Assembly: GCA_964565765.1 (NCBI GenBank) | Contig: CAZMGF010000002.1 | Location: forward strand, 33,264-97,263 | Direction of reading: 5' to 3' | Length of the DNA stretch: 64,000 nt | Source: Bog-1181 sp964565765 | Lineage (GTDB): Bacteria; Oederibacteriota; PGYV01; Palsa-1178 | Shown here: positions 16,369-24,073 of the stretch, piece after piece | Position numbering within the stretch: the first letter of the stretch is position 1 | Layout: every line of letters starts with the position of its first letter | The notes under the pieces: generated by a model | The model's input: the letters and a program-made list of their open reading frames with translations, nothing else | The model's database searches: none | Told to the model about the DNA's origin: nothing | Position numbers and translations under genes: made by a program

Positions 16369-16383
16369 CAGAGGCTTTCCGTA

Positions 16384-16414
16384 ATAAAAAAGAGAGGGGG
16401 CAAGCCCCCTCTCT
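16384..16414 (-). terminator. Rho-independent terminator of the HD-domain gene
   Basis: On the minus strand, AGAGAGGGGG pairs perfectly with CCCCCTCTCT over a 4-base loop (stem arms 16405-16414 and 16391-16400) and is followed by a run of T residues. It ends the transcript of the gene at 16443-17057 and insulates the toxin-antitoxin pair. Confidence 0.9.
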
Positions 16415-16442
16415 ATGAGAATATTATTATATAACGATTTTT

Positions 16443-17057
16443 TTAAAACAATTCCGTCTTTAAATCCTCCAAAAACGTGGATTTGAAATTCCTCATCTTT
16501 GTCTTCTCCACCACCCATGTGCTCCACATGTCGGCGTAGTGTATTAATAATGTAAGGGGATAGGGATCGCTTTTGATATCATCCCACGCCGGCACAAACG
16601 GGCCGTCGTGGTAGGCTATTGCCTGCAGCTCATCCTGCGTGAGGTCCACAAATTTTGAGATTAACAGGGCGGATTTGTGGCCGCCTCCGAAGCCGAGCTG
16701 CTTCGTGTTCCAGAAATAGGGCTGCTTGTCCGATGTAGCCGTGTTGTTTTTGTCATAGGTCTGGTTGCCGAAGCCGTCTGTCACCTTGTGCGCGTCGTGG
16801 AATAGGGCGCAGAGTATTATCGACTCTTCGTTTTTGTCCGGCATGAGCGTTTCCCTTAATTTCAGCGCAAGCTTTGCCACGCCCACCTGGTGTATCAAAA
16901 GGCCGCCCTCGATACAGAGGTGGTACTTTGTGGAAGCCGGGGCCTTAAAGAGGCCGTGCTTTTCCAGGTAAGCGGCCATTTCCTTTACCCCTTTGCGCCC
17001 CGATATTTTTGAGAGCAGCTCCTGATATTCCAACTTTGCCTTTTCAATGTCAGCCAT
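16443..17057 (-). CDS. HD-domain metal-dependent hydrolase
   Basis: A 204-residue cytoplasmic protein with HD-superfamily metal ligands: H in STKYHLCIEGGLLIHQ, the HD pair in LCALFHDAHKV, and a downstream AYHDG/HYADMW segment. HD proteins hydrolyse phosphate esters of nucleotides or related substrates; the substrate here is unknown. It has its own promoter, GGAGG ribosome site and terminator, so it is monocistronic. Its position next to the divergently transcribed anaerobic RNR locus could hint at nucleotide metabolism, but this is only context. Confidence 0.8.
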   Translation of the reverse strand: MADIEKAKLEYQELLSKISGRKGVKEMAAYLEKHGLFKAPASTKYHLCIEGGLLIHQVGVAKLALKLRETLMPDKNEESIILCALFHDAHKVTDGFGNQTYDKNNTATSDKQPYFWNTKQLGFGGGHKSALLISKFVDLTQDELQAIAYHDGPFVPAWDDIKSDPYPLTLLIHYADMWSTWVVEKTKMRNFKSTFLEDLKTELF

Positions 17058-17084
17058 GACAACCTCCGGTAAATGATTTCGGTC

Positions 17085-17114
17085 ATCATACTACTTTTTA
17101 AATGTTTTTGTCAG
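17085..17114 (-). promoter_or_regulatory. Promoter of the HD-domain gene
   Basis: Read on the minus strand: CTGACA (17114-17109), 18-base spacer, TATGAT (17090-17085), then GGAGG (17067-17063) and ATG 17057. Confidence 0.65.
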
Positions 17115-17324
17115 TAAAAAAATGTGTAAGCTGTGGCTAACACTGTAAAAAGGCCATACCATAGGTGCTATAAGGGGTAAAACACGAAAAAAAAGAAAAA
17201 TCATTTAAAATAAGGGTAAAAATCGCCTGTTAGTACGCATAATAAAAGGGATGGTTAAACTAACACTTTAACAAATTTGAACAATGCGAAAATAGGCGTG
17301 AATATTAGTCTTTTTAACGATAAT

Positions 17325-17425
17325 ATACAATATATAGCACAAATAAAGGGTTTATATACATGATATATACAATATATGCCATATTTTTTTTCTTGACAAT
17401 TATTGATGACTACCATATATTGTGG
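17325..17425 (+). promoter_or_regulatory. nrdD promoter with three NrdR-like boxes
   Basis: Boxes close to the NrdR consensus (ACACTATATATAGTGT) occur at 17325-17340 (ATACAATATATAGCAC, core intact), 17367-17382 (ATACAATATATGCCAT, right half decayed) and 17410-17425 (CTACCATATATTGTGG). Their starts are 42 and 43 bases apart. The promoter is TTGACA (17393-17398), 17 bases, TATATT (17416-17421), so box 3 covers the -10. NrdR, which senses ATP/dATP, is thus the likely repressor. Confidence 0.75.
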
Positions 17426-17529
17426 CCAAGAGGAAAAAATAATACAACATAAACGGGTTTTGGGATTGACATTTTAAAAAAAAGATACTAAAATGCCCCC
17501 CTAAATTCGTATAAGGAGGAGAAGGCTGA

Positions 17530-19569
17530 ATGAATAAAGTCGGACATATCAGGAAAAGGGACGGCCGCATCGACCCTTTTGACCATTCAAAAATAACCGA
17601 AGCAATCTTCAAGGCGTTCAAGGCCAATAATAACTACGAAAGGGAAAAAGCAGAAGTAATATCCGAGCAGGTAGCCTCAATTATAAATGTAGTATACAAG
17701 GACGGAAAGATACCTTCCGTTGAAAACGTGCAGGACCTTGTGGAAACCACCCTTATCAATAACGGCCTGACCAACATAGCGAAATCATATATACTCTACC
17801 GCGACCAGCACGACAAAATGAGGGACGTAAAGAACCTCCTTAAAGATTCGACCACCCTGATTGATGATTACATAAGGAAGATAGACTGGAGAATCAAGGA
17901 AAATTCCAATATGAGCTATTCACTCCAGGGATTGAACAATCATGTGTCATCAATAGTCACTTCAATGTACTGGCTCAATAAAATTTACTCGCCGGAAATC
18001 AGGCAGGCGCACACCGACGGCTCGATTCACCTTCACGACCTGGGGCTCCTTTCGGTTTACTGCTGCGGCTGGGACCTTCGCGACCTTTTAACACAGGGGT
18101 TCGGCGGGGTTGAAGGAAAAATTGAATCAGCGCCGCCCACGCACCTGGAGTCCGCGCTCGGGCAGATAGTAAATTTCTTTTACACCCTCCAGGGAGAAGC
18201 CGCAGGCGCGCAGGCGTTCGCGAACTTTGACACGCTCCTTGCGCCTTATATCAGGTACAACAACCTTTCATATGAGGAAGTAAAACGCTCCATGAGAAGG
18301 TTTATTTTCAATATGAACATCCCTACAAGGGTCGGCTTCCAGACACCTTTCACAAATATCACAATGGACCTGACGGTCCCCGGCAACATGAAGGACGAGG
18401 CTGTAATTATCGGCGGCGAGATAAAGGAAGAGACATACGGCCAGTTTCAGGAAGAGATGTTTATGATAAACCGCGCCTTTGCCGAGGTAATGCTTGAGGG
18501 CGACGCCAAGGGAAGGATATTCACATTCCCGATACCCACATATAATATAACGCGTGATTTTGACTGGGATAACGCCGAGCTTGACCCGCTCTGGGAAATG
18601 ACGGCAAAATACGGCATTCCATATTTCGCAAACTTTGTAAATTCCGACATGAAGCCCGAGGACGCGCGCTCCATGTGCTGCAGGCTGCGCCTTGACAACA
18701 GGGAACTGAGAAAACGCGGGGGCGGCCTTTTCGGATCCAACCCGCTGACGGGCTCCATCGGCGTTGTGACCATGAACATGCCCAGGCTCGGATATAAATA
18801 TAAGGGAAACAAGGAAGGCTTCATCGCGGAGCTTTCATATCTTATGGATGTGGCAAAGGATTCGCTGGAAATAAAAAGGAAGATGCTTGAAAAATTAACC
18901 GACCAGGGGCTTTACCCCTATTCCAAACATTACCTCGGCGGCATAAGGCAGAGGGAAGGGGTTTACTGGAAGAACCATTTTTCCACCATCGGACTTATCG
19001 GAATGAACGAGGCGTGCATAAATTACATGGGCAAGGATATCACGACGGAAGAGGGAAAGAATTTTACAATCGAGATACTTGAATATATGCGCGACAGGTT
19101 AATGGGTTATCAGGACGACACAGGCAACCTTTACAATCTTGAGGCCACGCCCGGAGAGGGAACATCCTACAGGCTGGCGAAGATTGACAGGGAAAAATAT
19201 CCGGATTTAAAGGCCATGGGCGCGAAGGAACCATATTATACAAATTCGACGCAGCTGCCTGTTTTCCACACAAGGGATATTTTCAGGGCGCTTGAGCACC
19301 AGGATCCGCTGCAGACCCGCTATACAGGAGGGACAGTTTTTCACATATTCCTAGGAGAGAGGCTGGCATCCATAGAGGCGACAAAGGCGCTTGTAAAAAA
19401 AGTGGCGGAGAGGTTCCACCTGCCGTATTATTCCATAACGCCTACATTCTCGGTTTGCCCGGTGCACGGTTATATCGCGGGCGAGCACTTTGACTGCCCC
19501 GTATGCAGGGACTCCAAAGAGGAAGAGCTTAAAAAAGAAATAGAAAAGATAGAGGCCCAGCTGGCTTAA
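17530..19569 (+). CDS. nrdD: Anaerobic ribonucleoside-triphosphate reductase, catalytic chain lacking the glycyl-radical end
   Basis: Class III ribonucleotide reductase large chain, 679 residues. An ATP-cone fills about residues 3-92. Catalytic-barrel signatures include HLHDLGLLSVYCCGWDL and SMCCRLRLDN with the thiyl-radical cysteine (Cys383/Cys384). The zinc-type site is CPVHGYIAGEHFDCPVC at 643-659. A normal NrdD continues to a Gly-radical motif, but here the chain ends 20 residues later in a charged helix (DSKEEELKKEIEKIEAQLA). The missing motif is encoded as a separate small gene 64 bases downstream. Ribosome site GGAGGAG; controlled by NrdR-like boxes. Confidence 0.9.
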   Translation: MNKVGHIRKRDGRIDPFDHSKITEAIFKAFKANNNYEREKAEVISEQVASIINVVYKDGKIPSVENVQDLVETTLINNGLTNIAKSYILYRDQHDKMRDVKNLLKDSTTLIDDYIRKIDWRIKENSNMSYSLQGLNNHVSSIVTSMYWLNKIYSPEIRQAHTDGSIHLHDLGLLSVYCCGWDLRDLLTQGFGGVEGKIESAPPTHLESALGQIVNFFYTLQGEAAGAQAFANFDTLLAPYIRYNNLSYEEVKRSMRRFIFNMNIPTRVGFQTPFTNITMDLTVPGNMKDEAVIIGGEIKEETYGQFQEEMFMINRAFAEVMLEGDAKGRIFTFPIPTYNITRDFDWDNAELDPLWEMTAKYGIPYFANFVNSDMKPEDARSMCCRLRLDNRELRKRGGGLFGSNPLTGSIGVVTMNMPRLGYKYKGNKEGFIAELSYLMDVAKDSLEIKRKMLEKLTDQGLYPYSKHYLGGIRQREGVYWKNHFSTIGLIGMNEACINYMGKDITTEEGKNFTIEILEYMRDRLMGYQDDTGNLYNLEATPGEGTSYRLAKIDREKYPDLKAMGAKEPYYTNSTQLPVFHTRDIFRALEHQDPLQTRYTGGTVFHIFLGERLASIEATKALVKKVAERFHLPYYSITPTFSVCPVHGYIAGEHFDCPVCRDSKEEELKKEIEKIEAQLA

Positions 19570-19581
19570 TCCAAAGAAAAC

Positions 19582-19596
19582 GCGGCCCAAAGCCGC
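19582..19596 (+). other. Small hairpin between nrdD and the glycyl-radical gene
   Basis: GCGGC (19582-19586) and GCCGC (19592-19596) form a five-base-pair stem with no T run, just upstream of the AAAAGGAG ribosome site. It may stabilise or process the mRNA between the two RNR pieces. Confidence 0.35.
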
Positions 19597-19633
19597 AAAA
19601 GATAAAATTTATATTTTCAAAAGGAGAAAAAAA

Positions 19634-19843
19634 ATGGCTGCAAGGGAAGAAATGGAACTGAAACTGGAAGAACTAAGAAGCGAACTCGCCAACGTTAAGG
19701 GCACTGAATGCGAGGTTTATTCAAGGATAGTCGGATATTTCAGGCCGGTTAAACAGTGGAACAACGGCAAACAGGAAGAATACGCCGACAGGGTGGCCTT
19801 TGAGGCTGATGTACCAAAGGAAACGACTGTAAGAGCGCTGTAA
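19634..19843 (+). CDS. Stand-alone glycyl-radical domain of class III ribonucleotide reductase
   Basis: A 69-residue protein whose second half is the C-terminal end of NrdD: ECEVYSRIVGYFRPVKQWN, then GKQEEYADRVAF. Gly34 in RIVGY is the expected radical-bearing glycine; Cys26 may join the zinc site. The first 22 residues form a charged helix (EEMELKLEELRSELANVKG) that could pair with the charged C-terminal helix of NrdD. It has its own ribosome site (AAAAGGAG) and start, and lies between nrdD and nrdG. A simple frameshift does not explain it, because a 64-base spacer with ribosome site separates the parts. Spare-part activity like that of YfiD/GrcA for pyruvate formate-lyase is an alternative role. 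Confidence 0.85.
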   Translation: MAAREEMELKLEELRSELANVKGTECEVYSRIVGYFRPVKQWNNGKQEEYADRVAFEADVPKETTVRAL

Positions 19844-19855
19844 TAATTTAAATCA

Positions 19856-19884
19856 CAGGAGCGGGTGTGAAAAACCCGCTCCTG
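19856..19884 (+). terminator. Strong hairpin between the glycyl-radical gene and nrdG
   Basis: CAGGAGCGGGT (19856-19866) pairs with ACCCGCTCCTG (19874-19884), 11 base pairs, followed by CTTATTTAT. The T run is weak, so it may be a partial terminator that lowers nrdG expression relative to the reductase pieces, or an mRNA-stabilising element. Confidence 0.6.
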
Positions 19885-19914
19885 CTTATTTATCCCAGGG
19901 GAGAAAAATAAAAA

Positions 19915-20616
19915 ATGCGCATTAATGGATTTGAGGGTGTTTCACTCATTGATTATCCGGGAAAGGTCTCTTCAATAGTTTATACTTCACCGTGTAATTT
20001 CAAGTGCCCTTTCTGCCACAACCCGTCGCTTGTCGGCGTAAATGATGACGTCCTCGGAGTTGATGAAATAATAAATGAAATATCAGAGCGCAGGGGATTC
20101 ATTGAAGGCGTTACGCTTTCCGGCGGGGAGCCGCTCATGCAGGACGACCTTGGGCTTTTCATTGAAATTTTAAGGGAGATGGGGCTTAAGGTTAAGCTTG
20201 ATACAAACGGTTACTTCCCTGAAAGGCTGAAAACACTCCTGGATAAAAAGATGGTTGATTATGTGGCCATGGATATAAAGTCTTCGCCTGAAAAATATCA
20301 GTTTGCCTGCGGAGTTAAGGCATCAATGGAAAACATAGTGGAATCAATCGCGCTTATCAGGGAATCGGGCGCGGAATATGAGTTCCGCACGACAGTTGTG
20401 CCGGGAATCGTGGATGAAGATGATATTGCGGGTATTGGCGAGATGATATCAGGAGCCGAACTTTTTTCCATACAGCAGTTCCGCAACGACAGGACATATG
20501 ACGATTTATATAAAAAAGTGATTCCTTATAGCGATGAAAAGCTCTCAATTTTTGCAGAGACAATGAAACAATATGTAAAAAAGGTGAAAATTTTAAACAC
20601 CGCAGAGCTTGCCTGA
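19915..20616 (+). CDS. nrdG: Anaerobic ribonucleotide reductase-activating protein NrdG
   Basis: Radical-SAM glycyl-radical activase of 233 residues. The CxxxCxxC motif is Cys27/Cys31/Cys34 (CNFKCPFCHN), followed by the SGGEPLMQ motif. The N-terminal INGFEGVSLIDYPGKVSSIVYT pattern is typical of the longer NrdG type found in anaerobes. It would abstract hydrogen from the glycine of the preceding 69-residue protein. GGGGAG at about 19899 serves as ribosome site. Confidence 0.9.
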   Translation: MRINGFEGVSLIDYPGKVSSIVYTSPCNFKCPFCHNPSLVGVNDDVLGVDEIINEISERRGFIEGVTLSGGEPLMQDDLGLFIEILREMGLKVKLDTNGYFPERLKTLLDKKMVDYVAMDIKSSPEKYQFACGVKASMENIVESIALIRESGAEYEFRTTVVPGIVDEDDIAGIGEMISGAELFSIQQFRNDRTYDDLYKKVIPYSDEKLSIFAETMKQYVKKVKILNTAELA

Positions 20617-20662
20617 CACCGCCATTAACCGCAATAAAATAAAATAATTATCAAAAATGGAT

Positions 20663-20690
20663 TTTACCTCGGGCCAAATCATGATATAAT
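20663..20690 (+). promoter_or_regulatory. Extended -10 promoter for the CTD protein / PorV-like pair
   Basis: TTTACC (20663-20668), 16-base spacer, TGA-TATAAT (TATAAT at 20685-20690). The extended TGATATAAT form recurs before metK and queE. Confidence 0.65.
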
Positions 20691-20733
20691 CTGCCAAATG
20701 GTTTTTAAATTATACTGACGGGGTAAAACGCGC

Positions 20734-22176
20734 ATGAAAAAAACCGCAATGATAATTCTTACAATTTCCATTCTGTTTTGTTCCGGTGTTATGGCCCTTG
20801 AAACTACAATCCTAAATCCGACGCCTGACACGCCGGTTATTTACGGGGTACACGCCACGGGCGACGGTGGCTCAATAATAACTGGAAGTTATGAGAATAA
20901 TTTTGCCGGCGGGGAAGGGTTTTTAATACTTACAAGCGCGGCTGGAAATATTACATTTAACAATGTAGATTACTCATATATGTATTTTGACGCCTGCAAA
21001 TCGGGAAACGGTTATGTAATTGCCGCAGGTTTGACATATACAGCAACCACGCAAACCGACAACACTCACCAGCTTGTTATTCTTACCGCGGACAGCAACG
21101 GCCTGACAACAGGCGCCAGGATTTCCGGGGACCTGAACACGACGCCGGTTGCTGTCACAAACTGCGCCGACAACAGCGGTTTTGTAATTGCCGCCGATTA
21201 TTATAATTATAACGCAACCGGTTATTCGAGTCCTTATTTTGAAAAGGTTAACAGTTCAGGCGCAAAAGTGTGGTCCAACCATTTTGATTTTACTAATGAT
21301 ATTTATCTTTACAGCATAACCCCGTTATCCGACGGCGGATATATTGCCGCAGGCTACGATTATTCGGATTCTAACGGCTTTCTCATGAAAGTGGACGCAA
21401 CCGGCAATTCAGTCTGGGCGACAGAGAACAGCGCGTGCACGTCATATGATGACATTGCATTAAGGCCGGACGGAAGCATGCTGGCAACATGTTATATTGA
21501 CGCAAATCCGGATTATTATTTTATGATTCAGGCCATTGACAGCAACGGCAACACACTCTGGAGCAAAACATATAATCCCTATCCCGGATATGATTTTAAT
21601 GACTATTCAATATTTTATTCGGGCTCCAACGACTGCGGTTACATAATAACCGGAAGCACAACTTATCCGGAGGGGTATTCGAACACAAGTCATAACTTTG
21701 CGCTTGGCATTGATTCCAACGGAAATACCATGAATTACACATCATTCGGCGACGGATCACAGGATATAGAATATGGCGTCGGGACATCCATAGGAAACCA
21801 GCAGGCCGATATTGTGGGAACAATTGGTGAAAGTCAAATATACTGGAACAGATTTACTTTAAGTTCTGTTGTGGCGCCGCCTCCAGCAGGAGGCGCATCC
21901 GCGTACAATGCCTACGCATACCCTGAACCGGCTTCGGATTATGTAAACATTGTTTACAGCCTTACTGCCCAGTCAAATGTTACCATTAACATATACAATT
22001 TCGCAAACACTCTTGTCGGGCAGAACCAGACGCTTGAGTCTCCGGATAACAGCGTTACGACAAAAGTAGATGTCAGCAGGCTTAAACCCGGAGTTTATTT
22101 TTATGAAGTTGTCGCAAAGGCCTTAAACGGCGGGGAAACAAGATTCAAACCCAATAAATTCATGGTAAAGAGATAA
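20734..22176 (+). CDS. Secreted beta-propeller-like protein with type-IX-like C-terminal sorting domain
   Basis: A 480-residue exported protein with signal peptide MKKTAMIILTISILFCSGVMA. Residues about 25-380 contain repeated units of the form SDGGYIAAGYDYSDSNGFLMKVDATGNSVW, a pattern of beta-propeller-like surface proteins. The last about 85 residues (AYNAYAYPEPASDYVNIVYSL ... LKPGVYFYEVVAK ... KFMVKR) match the fold of T9SS type A sorting/FlgD-Ig-like domains. It is followed after 10 bases by a PorV-like barrel gene, fitting export to the cell surface. Function of the propeller is unknown. Confidence 0.75.
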   Translation: MKKTAMIILTISILFCSGVMALETTILNPTPDTPVIYGVHATGDGGSIITGSYENNFAGGEGFLILTSAAGNITFNNVDYSYMYFDACKSGNGYVIAAGLTYTATTQTDNTHQLVILTADSNGLTTGARISGDLNTTPVAVTNCADNSGFVIAADYYNYNATGYSSPYFEKVNSSGAKVWSNHFDFTNDIYLYSITPLSDGGYIAAGYDYSDSNGFLMKVDATGNSVWATENSACTSYDDIALRPDGSMLATCYIDANPDYYFMIQAIDSNGNTLWSKTYNPYPGYDFNDYSIFYSGSNDCGYIITGSTTYPEGYSNTSHNFALGIDSNGNTMNYTSFGDGSQDIEYGVGTSIGNQQADIVGTIGESQIYWNRFTLSSVVAPPPAGGASAYNAYAYPEPASDYVNIVYSLTAQSNVTINIYNFANTLVGQNQTLESPDNSVTTKVDVSRLKPGVYFYEVVAKALNGGETRFKPNKFMVKR

Positions 22177-22186
22177 GGCGGCTAAA

Positions 22187-23983
22187 ATGAAAAAAACAAT
22201 CGTATCCATTGTAATTTCAGCGGTGATTTGTTCGATGATAGGCGCGTCAACCCCTTCTGACAACAGCACGATTTCATTTGTAAATATTAATCCGGGAGGC
22301 AGGTCAGCCGGGCTTGCCGGAGCCTATACTTCAATTGCGGATACAGAATCCATATCATACAATCCGGGGGCGCTCGGGCAGTTGAACCGCGCGGGTTTGA
22401 TTCTTTCCTATACAGCCTGGAACCTAAATACAAATTATCAGTATCTTATGGCTGACCTTCCTTTGCCGCTGGGTACAATTGGTATTGACGGATTTTATTC
22501 TGATATGGGCACCATTGACGGCATGGACGCGTTTGGCAATCCCAACGGGCAGGTACTCAAAGCCTATGCAACGGGCGGCACATTGGCATACGGCGCGATG
22601 GTAAACCAGAGCCTTTCAGCCGGCGCTGATGTGAAGATGGCCTGCCAGTCCCTTGCCGGATCCGGTGTCACGGGGATATATGTTGACGGTGGTTTGTTTT
22701 ACCATATAAATGACAGCTGGAATGCAGGGCTTTCTTTCAATAACTTTGCCTTTAATGACGAGTCAACGGCGCAGTTGAGCGCAAGCGGCGGCGCGTCATA
22801 TACAACAGTGTTTGACGCCAACTCAAAGCTGCTTGCCTCGGCTGATATAAAATATCTATTTTCATCAGGAACTTCCTGCGCAATCGGCTGTGAATATACA
22901 GCTTTTAATGTCGCTTCAATACGCGCAGGCTATAATATCAGGGGGGAAAATCAGGATTTAGGGGGCATTTCAGGATTGAGCCTTGGAGTCGGAGTAAATG
23001 TTTCCGGCATGAAACTTGACTATGCCGCTGTTTCTTACGGCGACATGGGGTTCAATCACACTGTATCATTGTCTTTCCAGTTTGAAGCGGTGTCAAGGAC
23101 CACCACAGCGGCTCCGGCGCCTGCGGCAGATAACAGCGCCTACCAGAGGCTTTTAAACGCCCTTGTGGACCAGTATGTCACTGAAGTGCAGGAATATAAG
23201 GAAGAGGGGGATTATACAAAAGTACTCAAAAAACTTGAGTCCTTAAAGGCTTTAATGCCGGATTATGAAGGCATTGACGATAAAATTGCCGAAGCAAAAA
23301 AGTCCCTTGAAAAAGGCGAAGAGGGAAAAATGGAAGAGGGTTATTTCAACAGCGGAATGGATTATTACGTTACCGGAAAATATGATGAAGCAGGGATAAA
23401 ATGGAACGAGGTTAAAAAATTAAACCCGGCTTTCCCCGCGATAGACAACTGGATAAATACCGCGGCTGACATGAAGGCCGGCAGGGAAAAATCAAGCAGG
23501 GCGGAAAAATGTTTTATCGACGGCATGAAACTTTATAATAAATGCATGTATGTGGAGGCGCTTGCCAAATGGAACCTCTGTTCGGACGCGGGCTTGCCGG
23601 ACGACCGCCTCACATATTTCAGGAAGAAATGCATGGAAATGTCCGACAAGATCGACATGAAGGCTGGCGAGGCTGAGACTTTCTTCAATAAAGGCAACAT
23701 CATGGAAGGCGTAAAAAAGGTAAGGGTTATTCTAACGCTATGCCCGGTAAATGAATTCGCCCTTGGGAAACTCAGGCAGTTCAAGGGAAACATCAAAAAG
23801 CAGGCCGACTACCTTTATACCGAGGGAATGGATAAATACGCCTCAAGGCAGATAATAGAGGCCATAATGGACTGGGAAAAGGTGATTGAAATAGACCCGG
23901 ACGGAAACACGGCAGCCAAGGCAAAAGAGAACATAGAAAAGGCCAGGGAAAAAATAAAGAACATTGAAATGCTCAAAAACTAA
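22187..23983 (+). CDS. PorV/PorQ-like outer-membrane barrel with C-terminal TPR domain
   Basis: A 598-residue exported protein. After the signal peptide comes a PorV/UPF0164-like barrel (about residues 27-305) with the hallmark start FVNINPGGRSAGLAGAYTSIADTESISYNPGALGQL. An Ala/Pro linker (TTTAAPAPAADN) leads to tetratricopeptide-like repeats (about 315-598, e.g. YFNSGMDYYVTGKYDEAGIKWNEVKKLNP). In the type IX system PorV is the shuttle barrel that accepts CTD cargo. The gene lies 10 bases after a CTD protein, and the same pairing recurs at 42474-44409. The TPR tail would face the periplasm. Confidence 0.78.
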   Translation: MKKTIVSIVISAVICSMIGASTPSDNSTISFVNINPGGRSAGLAGAYTSIADTESISYNPGALGQLNRAGLILSYTAWNLNTNYQYLMADLPLPLGTIGIDGFYSDMGTIDGMDAFGNPNGQVLKAYATGGTLAYGAMVNQSLSAGADVKMACQSLAGSGVTGIYVDGGLFYHINDSWNAGLSFNNFAFNDESTAQLSASGGASYTTVFDANSKLLASADIKYLFSSGTSCAIGCEYTAFNVASIRAGYNIRGENQDLGGISGLSLGVGVNVSGMKLDYAAVSYGDMGFNHTVSLSFQFEAVSRTTTAAPAPAADNSAYQRLLNALVDQYVTEVQEYKEEGDYTKVLKKLESLKALMPDYEGIDDKIAEAKKSLEKGEEGKMEEGYFNSGMDYYVTGKYDEAGIKWNEVKKLNPAFPAIDNWINTAADMKAGREKSSRAEKCFIDGMKLYNKCMYVEALAKWNLCSDAGLPDDRLTYFRKKCMEMSDKIDMKAGEAETFFNKGNIMEGVKKVRVILTLCPVNEFALGKLRQFKGNIKKQADYLYTEGMDKYASRQIIEAIMDWEKVIEIDPDGNTAAKAKENIEKAREKIKNIEMLKN

Positions 23984-23985
23984 AG

Positions 23986-24014
23986 GGCCGGATATTTTTA
24001 TGGAAACCCCGGCC
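23986..24014 (+). terminator. Weak hairpin after the PorV-like gene
   Basis: GGCCGG (23986-23991) and CCGGCC (24009-24014) enclose a 17-base loop directly after the stop codon at 23983. No T run follows immediately, so it is at best a weak terminator. Confidence 0.35.
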
Positions 24015-24029
24015 TGCATATGATATAAT
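24001..24029 (+). promoter_or_regulatory. Promoter of metK
   Basis: TGGAAA (24001-24006), 17-base spacer, TGA-TATAAT (TATAAT at 24024-24029), then CAGGAGG before ATG 24074. No SAM riboswitch fits in the short leader. Confidence 0.6.
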
Positions 24030-24073
24030 TTTTTAAATTTTCTATTGGATAAAAATTATCCAGGAGGGCACAA

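Larger units (their letters stand above)
17058..17529. other. Divergent regulatory region between the HD gene and nrdD
   Basis: About 470 bases without a gene. The left end holds the HD-gene promoter (minus strand); the right third holds three NrdR-like boxes and the nrdD promoter. The middle (17115-17320) is AT-rich and I see no further conserved element there. Confidence 0.7.

Noticed and set aside
16336..16527. N-terminal extension of the BrnT-like gene
   Set aside because: It overlaps the terminator and the end of the HD gene; the family start is MKRYRWDETKN and a promoter fits just before it.
23984..24073. SAM riboswitch before metK
   Set aside because: The leader is too short and lacks the conserved core; only an ordinary promoter and ribosome site are present.
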